Assembly (NCBI GenBank): GCA_934168005.1 | Contig: CAKPMN010000013.1 | Span: forward strand, 1 to 28,401 | DNA: 28,401 bases | Direction: 5' to 3' | From: an uncultured Bacilli bacterium | GTDB taxonomy: Bacteria; Bacillota_I; Bacilli_A; RF39; UBA660 | Shown here: positions 24,377 through 28,401 of the stretch, one piece after another | Layout of the letters: every line of letters begins with the position of its first letter | Numbering within the stretch: the stretch's first letter is position 1 | Translations under genes and position numbers: made by a program | The notes under the pieces: model-generated | Seen by the model: only the letters and a program-made list of their open reading frames with translations | What the model was told of the DNA's origin: nothing | Databases searched by the model: none

Positions 24377-25186
24377 GTGATAGGAGTTATTTTAAGAAGA
24401 GAAAAGAAAGAATATTTAGATAAAGTAATAGATACTAAATTTTATGTTAATGATAACATTTTTACAAATACACTTATAATAGATGCAACATATACAGAGC
24501 CATACTATCATGTTAATGAATACTTGATAGAAAAATATCCAAAAGAAATAATTAAAGAAATTAAAAACTTGTTAGATCAAAATAAAATAAAAGAATGCAT
24601 AATTGCTATAACACAATCAAATCCTAATCTAGAAGAAAAGCTAATCACATTATCAGATAAATATAAGAATATAAAAGTATTAAAGACTCCAAATATTTAC
24701 CCTATATCTTTAGATAAAAACCTAATAAGATTATCTAAACATACAGATAAAATTAATGATGTAAAAGTAATAAAACTAAAAGACTTTTATAGATTAGAAA
24801 AAGATAAAATAATAACTGTCTATTTTGACAAGATATATGATATAAAAGTGACCTATAAATCAAAAATAAAAGACATATTAAAAGATTTAAATATAAACGG
24901 TGATTTTAACATTTTTGAAAATGGTCCATTAAAGGGAAGAATAGTAGATGAAAACGCTTATATAAATGATTTAACTGATGCACTATATATAGAAGATAAA
25001 AACAATATAAAAGAGGAAAAATGCATTAGATGTGGCAAATGTATGAATAATTGTCCACTTAAATTAAATCCAACAATACTAAATAAAGAATTAAAAGAAA
25101 AATGCATAAAGTGTGGAATATGTACTTATATTTGTCCATCTTTTATTCCTTTAAAACAAAAAATAGAGGAGTTTAATAATGATTAG
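24377..25186 (+). CDS. Degenerate RnfC-like iron-sulfur protein
   Basis: 269 residues, starting at GTG with GGGTGAT in front; RnfC proteins are normally over 430. The order of blocks follows RnfC: TLIIDATYTEPYYHVNEYLIE corresponds to the NGAECEPYLTAD region, NIYPISLDKNLI to YPQGAEKQLI, FENGPLKGRI to the GGPMMG loop, and the C-terminus has two 4Fe-4S motifs, CIRCGKCMNNCP and CIKCGICTYICP. The N-terminal barrel and the Gly-rich FMN/NADH loop are missing, and the Glu-Cys of the ECEP motif is replaced. Probably a reduced electron-transfer subunit at the membrane; it overlaps a membrane protein gene. NADH oxidation seems unlikely for lack of the flavin loop. Confidence 0.72.
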   Translation: MIGVILRREKKEYLDKVIDTKFYVNDNIFTNTLIIDATYTEPYYHVNEYLIEKYPKEIIKEIKNLLDQNKIKECIIAITQSNPNLEEKLITLSDKYKNIKVLKTPNIYPISLDKNLIRLSKHTDKINDVKVIKLKDFYRLEKDKIITVYFDKIYDIKVTYKSKIKDILKDLNINGDFNIFENGPLKGRIVDENAYINDLTDALYIEDKNNIKEEKCIRCGKCMNNCPLKLNPTILNKELKEKCIKCGICTYICPSFIPLKQKIEEFNND

Positions 25187-25967
25187 TAAAATATTTCATA
25201 GTAAAAACACTAAGAACAAGATAAATACATCTATAATAATATCTATAATTCCTCTAATAATTTATAAATTATTAATAAAAGATGAATATATAAGCTTTTT
25301 AACTATATTCCTTCTATTTTTTACTACAAGTAGAAAAAAAGAAGATATAATTGATTATCTATTATTGTACCTTTTGATACCAAAGATAAATATTATATTC
25401 ATATTAAGCTATATAATTGTAAGAATCATATCTATATTTAAAAAAGATACCAATAAAGTTTTATATATATTAATAATTACGACTATCTTAAATAATATTT
25501 TAAAAGTAAAAATGGCATACGAAATAACTAATATGTACTTTTATATATCATTGATTTCATTATTATATTTAATGATTCAAAGAGCAGTTAAATATAAAAT
25601 AGTTTTATACTATCTTTTGCTTAGTATAATATATTACCTAATACAAGATAATTTTATAATCGATAAAGTATTAACAGACATAACTAATATAAATTTAATA
25701 TACATTGTATATGTTTTTTCAAATATGAAAGTAACTCCAATAACAACAACCGGAGAAATATTATATTCCAATATATTTTTTATCTTAACATTCTCATTTA
25801 TTAATAGTAATCACTATTATATTTTAGTATTAATAACGACTTTATTTTTAGAAAAAATTAGTGTATTATTAGATTATGTTAGAAAGAATAAGATAAGTAA
25901 CTTTATATTTTCGAATATATGTATATTGCTGACAATAATTATTATCTTAATAGGAGGATTAGTATGA
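25179..25967 (+). CDS. Polytopic membrane protein, RnfD-like
   Basis: 262 residues with seven to nine hydrophobic helices. The motif KVTPITTTGEILYSNIFFI resembles the RnfD block in which a Thr carries covalent FMN (D-x-T-x-P-x-T-x-x-G). Sequence is otherwise extremely Ile/Leu/Tyr-rich and weakly alike. It overlaps the RnfC-like gene by eight bases, which supports a joint membrane electron-transfer module. Neither RnfA, RnfB, RnfE nor a full RnfG is visible. Confidence 0.6.
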   Translation: MISKIFHSKNTKNKINTSIIISIIPLIIYKLLIKDEYISFLTIFLLFFTTSRKKEDIIDYLLLYLLIPKINIIFILSYIIVRIISIFKKDTNKVLYILIITTILNNILKVKMAYEITNMYFYISLISLLYLMIQRAVKYKIVLYYLLLSIIYYLIQDNFIIDKVLTDITNINLIYIVYVFSNMKVTPITTTGEILYSNIFFILTFSFINSNHYYILVLITTLFLEKISVLLDYVRKNKISNFIFSNICILLTIIIILIGGLV

Positions 25968-26053
25968 AAAGAAGTTTAGGAGAATTAAAAAATTTTGTAA
26001 TTATTATGTTTGTTTTAATCGCATTTGTAATACTTTTAGCTATTTTCGCATAA
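25964..26053 (+). CDS. 29-residue single-pass membrane peptide
   Basis: Starts ATGA-overlapped with the RnfD-like gene, with a strong TAGGAGG (25951-25957) seven bases before. The peptide is a short polar head (MKRSLGELKN) and one hydrophobic helix. It may be a small subunit of the membrane module or the remaining anchor of an RnfG-like protein; neither can be shown. Confidence 0.6.
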   Translation: MKRSLGELKNFVIIMFVLIAFVILLAIFA

Positions 26054-26081
26054 AGAACAATTAGTTATTGTTCTTTTTTAT
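26052..26081 (+). terminator. Terminator of the Rnf-like operon
   Basis: AAAGAACAA, loop, TTGTTCTTT followed by a long T run. Confidence 0.85.
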
Positions 26082-26096
26082 TTTTTTTGATATAAT
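26068..26096 (+). promoter_or_regulatory. Promoter of rpsB-tsf and its leader
   Basis: TATAAT at 26091-26096 with a weak -35 (TTGTTC, 26068-26073) inside the preceding terminator. The leader of about 100 bases before rpsB contains a small CCTA/TAGG hairpin (near 26145-26155); it might be an S2-binding autoregulatory leader, but I cannot show that. Confidence 0.5.
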
Positions 26097-26203
26097 ATCA
26101 ATGGCTTTTTCAAATAAACACATTATGAATTCATTTATCGAGTGCCTATTTAGGTGGTAAATGTTAGAAGTAATGGAAGAAATAACAAAAGGAGAGTGAA
26201 ATT

Positions 26204-27229
26204 ATGGCAGTTGTGTCAATGAATTATTTACTTGAAACAGGTGTTCACTTTGGTCACCAAACTAAAAGATGGAACCCTAAAATGAAAGAATATATCTTTA
26301 CTTCAAGAGATGATATTTATATTATCGACTTACAAAAAACAGCAAAGAAAATAGAAGAAGCTTATGCTGCATTAAAAGAAATCGCACAAAATGGTGGAAA
26401 AGTTCTATTTGTAGGAACTAGAAAACAAGCTCAAGAAGCTATCGTTGAAGAAGCAAAACGTTCAAATTCATTCTATGTAACTGAAAGATGGTTAGGTGGA
26501 ACATTAACAAACTTCAAAACAATTAGAAGAAGAGTTAAACGTTTAGAAGAAATTGAAAAAATGGAAAGTGATGGAACTTTCGATTTACTACCTAAGAAAG
26601 AAAGAGTTGGATTAAAGAAAGAATACGCAAAACTAGATAAATTATTATGTGGTATTCGTGATATGTATAAATTACCAGAAGCTTTATACATTGTTGACCC
26701 TTCAAAAGAAGCAATCGCAATTAAAGAAGCTAAAAAACTTGGAATTCCAGTATTTGGTATAGTAGATACAAACTGTGATCCAGACGATGTTGATTATGTT
26801 ATTCCAGGAAACGATGACGCTATTCGTGCTGTAAAATTAATTACAGGTGTTATGGCTAATGCAATCGTTGAAGCTAACGGTGGAAAAATCGTTGACTATG
26901 TTAAAGAAGATTCAAAAGAATCTGGTCAAGAAATAATGGAAAAAGCATTAGAAACAGTTAAGAAAAAAGAAGATAGAAAAAGATTTGATCGTAAAAACTT
27001 TGATAAAAAACCATTTAAAAAAGAATTTAAGAAAGATTTCAAAAAAGAAGTAAAAGAAGAAGTTAAAGAAGCAAAAAAAGAAATTAAAGAAGATATTAAA
27101 AAAGTAAAAGAAACTGTAACTGACTTATCAAAATCAACAGTTGCTGAATTAAAAGCAATGGCTAAAGAAAAAGGTATTTCAGGATACACTACAATGAAAA
27201 AAGCCGAATTATTAGACGCATTAAAATAA
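26204..27229 (+). CDS. rpsB: Small ribosomal subunit protein uS2 with C-terminal SAP/Rho_N-like extension
   Basis: 341 residues against about 230-260 for the family. Residues 1-232 are normal uS2 (LLETGVHFGHQTKRWNPKM, ERWLGGTLTNFKT, DPSKEAIAIKEAKKLGIPV, IVDTNCDPD). Then follows a Lys/Glu-rich, probably helical stretch (about 240-303) with repeats of the KKEFKKDFKKEVKEE type, and a 35-residue end LSKSTVAELKAMAKEKGISG...KAELLDAL that matches the SAP-like Rho N-terminal helix-extended-helix fold, a nucleic-acid binding module. Ribosome binding site AGGAG. Operon with tsf. Confidence 0.95.
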   Translation: MAVVSMNYLLETGVHFGHQTKRWNPKMKEYIFTSRDDIYIIDLQKTAKKIEEAYAALKEIAQNGGKVLFVGTRKQAQEAIVEEAKRSNSFYVTERWLGGTLTNFKTIRRRVKRLEEIEKMESDGTFDLLPKKERVGLKKEYAKLDKLLCGIRDMYKLPEALYIVDPSKEAIAIKEAKKLGIPVFGIVDTNCDPDDVDYVIPGNDDAIRAVKLITGVMANAIVEANGGKIVDYVKEDSKESGQEIMEKALETVKKKEDRKRFDRKNFDKKPFKKEFKKDFKKEVKEEVKEAKKEIKEDIKKVKETVTDLSKSTVAELKAMAKEKGISGYTTMKKAELLDALK

Positions 27230-27281
27230 TTAATTATTTAATATAAATTTGAAAAGCCAAAAATAAAATTAGGAGGACTTT

Positions 27282-28154
27282 ATGATTAGTGCTAGTTTAG
27301 TAAAAGATTTAAGAGAAAAAACTGGAGCAGGAATGCTTGATTGTAAAAAAGCATTAGAAGCAACTAATGGAAATATGGATGAAGCAATTGATTGGTTAAG
27401 AGAAAAAGGTATATCAAAAGCTGCTAAAAAAGCAGATCGTATAGCTGCAGAAGGTATAGCTGCTATAGCAATAGATGGTAATACTGCTGCAATCGTTGAA
27501 GTTAATTCAGAAACAGATTTCGTTGCAAAAAATGAAGAATTTACAAGTATGGTAAAAACTATTCTAGAAGCAATAATTGCAAACGATGTTAAAGATGTTG
27601 ATGGCGTTTTAGCATTACCATGTTCTGATGGAACAATTAATGACCTAATAGTTAATAAAACAGCAAAAATAGGTGAAAAATTATCATTAAGAAGATTTGC
27701 AAGAATTACAAAATCAGATGATGAAAGTTTTGGAGAATACATCCATATGGGTGGTAAAATTGCTGTATTAACAACTGTTAAAGGAGCATCAAGCGAAGTT
27801 GCAAAAGATGTATCAATGCATGCTGCAGCAATGCGTCCAGCATATGTTAGAAAAGAAGATGTTCCAACAGAAGTGTTAGAAAAAGAAAAAGCTGTATTAA
27901 CAGAACAAGCAATTAACGAAGGAAAACCAGAAGAAATTGCTAAAAAAATGGTTGAAGGACGTATTCGTAAATACTACGAAGAAGTATGCCTTGAAGAACA
28001 ACCATTTGTTAAAGACTCTGATTTAAAAGTAAGCGCTTATGTAGAAAAAAATGGTGGTTCAATAGTAACTATGATTCGTTTCGAAGTTGGCGAAGGAATG
28101 GAAAAAAGAGAAGAAAATTTTGCTGAAGAAGTAGCAAAACAAATGGCAAACTAA
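27282..28154 (+). CDS. tsf: Translation elongation factor Ts
   Basis: 290 residues, full length. The N-terminal UBA-like domain (VKDLREKTGAGMLDCKKALEATNG) and the signature EVNSETDFVAKNEEF are present, with the C-terminal half of the dimerisation domains (HAAAMRPAYV). It exchanges GDP for GTP on EF-Tu. Ribosome binding site AGGAGG. Second gene of the rpsB operon, with no terminator between. Confidence 0.98.
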   Translation: MISASLVKDLREKTGAGMLDCKKALEATNGNMDEAIDWLREKGISKAAKKADRIAAEGIAAIAIDGNTAAIVEVNSETDFVAKNEEFTSMVKTILEAIIANDVKDVDGVLALPCSDGTINDLIVNKTAKIGEKLSLRRFARITKSDDESFGEYIHMGGKIAVLTTVKGASSEVAKDVSMHAAAMRPAYVRKEDVPTEVLEKEKAVLTEQAINEGKPEEIAKKMVEGRIRKYYEEVCLEEQPFVKDSDLKVSAYVEKNGGSIVTMIRFEVGEGMEKREENFAEEVAKQMAN

Positions 28155-28182
28155 AGATACGTAAAAAACGTATCTTTTTTTA
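28153..28182 (+). terminator. Terminator of rpsB-tsf
   Basis: AAAGATACGT, loop, ACGTATCTTT then T run. Confidence 0.85.
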
Positions 28183-28191
28183 TTAAGTATC

Positions 28192-28200
28192 TGGTATAAT
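28192..28200 (+). promoter_or_regulatory. Extended -10 promoter of the last gene
   Basis: TGGTATAAT, an extended -10 with a perfect hexamer (28195-28200); the -35 region is only T-rich. Confidence 0.55.
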
Positions 28201-28215
28201 AAAATAGGTGATAAT

Positions 28216-28401
28216 ATGAACTTAGAAAGTACTTTAAATAATTTAGGAGTAAATACTAGAGAATATAAAACATTAAGAAGCTATTTAGTCGGGAAAAGTG
28301 ACAGTTGTTTTCTAACAGGAAATATTTGTTATATAGATGGATCAAAAGAATATATGAAAGAAATTAATTCAGTTACAGAAGAATTAGAAGAATATATATG
28401 G
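28216..28401 (+). CDS. Unrecognised protein, 5' part (continues past the window)
   Basis: 62 codons are open from an ATG with AGGTGA in front to the last base. The sequence is polar, with two cysteines (SDSCFLTGNICYIDG). It is not pyrH or frr, which often follow tsf. No function assigned. Confidence 0.7.
   Translation, partial: MNLESTLNNLGVNTREYKTLRSYLVGKSDSCFLTGNICYIDGSKEYMKEINSVTEELEEYIW

Overview
The window is about 28 kb of very AT-rich DNA read with the standard bacterial code (TGA is used as a stop, for example at 10042-10044 and 22308-22310). Promoters of the TTGACA-17-TATAAT type, strong GGAGG ribosome binding sites, a CotE spore-coat homologue, an OLE-type RNA with its membrane protein partner, and the rpsP-khpA and rpsB-tsf operons point to a Bacillota (Bacilli-like, probably uncultured and anaerobic). 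The lineage is an inference.

Layout: 1-864 is the 3' end of a repeat-containing surface or secreted protein. 1012-10715 is an accessory pair: a giant protein of about 3010 residues with a pseudokinase/kinase-like domain, a transglutaminase-like domain, ADP-ribosyltransferase-like stretches and a C-terminal papain-like segment, overlapped by ATGA with a 224-residue partner. 10728-16710 holds small membrane or anchored proteins, rarA (minus strand), an amidoligase-like gene, then the OLE-like RNA (13934-14554), oapA and an anchored extracytoplasmic protein. 16781-17332 is cotE.

17350-23708 is the most remarkable part: a diversity-generating retroelement (DGR). It has a minus-strand XRE repressor (17518-17757) with three copies of an ATATCG-N7-CGATAT operator (one on its own promoter, one on the promoter of the variable protein, one on a short non-coding transcript), a surface protein with a C-terminal FGE/C-type-lectin-like variable region (17878-19614), six tandem template cassettes of about 338 bp (19788-21810), and then a MutS-like mini-protein, Avd and a DGR-type reverse transcriptase. 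Each template cassette has its own promoter, template repeat, conserved spacer and hairpin terminator. Reading the variable region against the six templates shows that it is a mosaic: its 5' two thirds equal template 2 and its 3' third equals template 3, and all nine substitutions fall at template adenines. This appears to be a multi-template DGR in which one target gene is assembled from more than one template RNA.

23727-28401 is mainly housekeeping: rpsP-khpA, a short operon of degenerate RnfC-like and RnfD-like proteins plus a 29-residue membrane peptide, rpsB (with an unusual C-terminal Lys-rich and SAP/Rho_N-like extension), tsf, and the start of an unrecognised gene.
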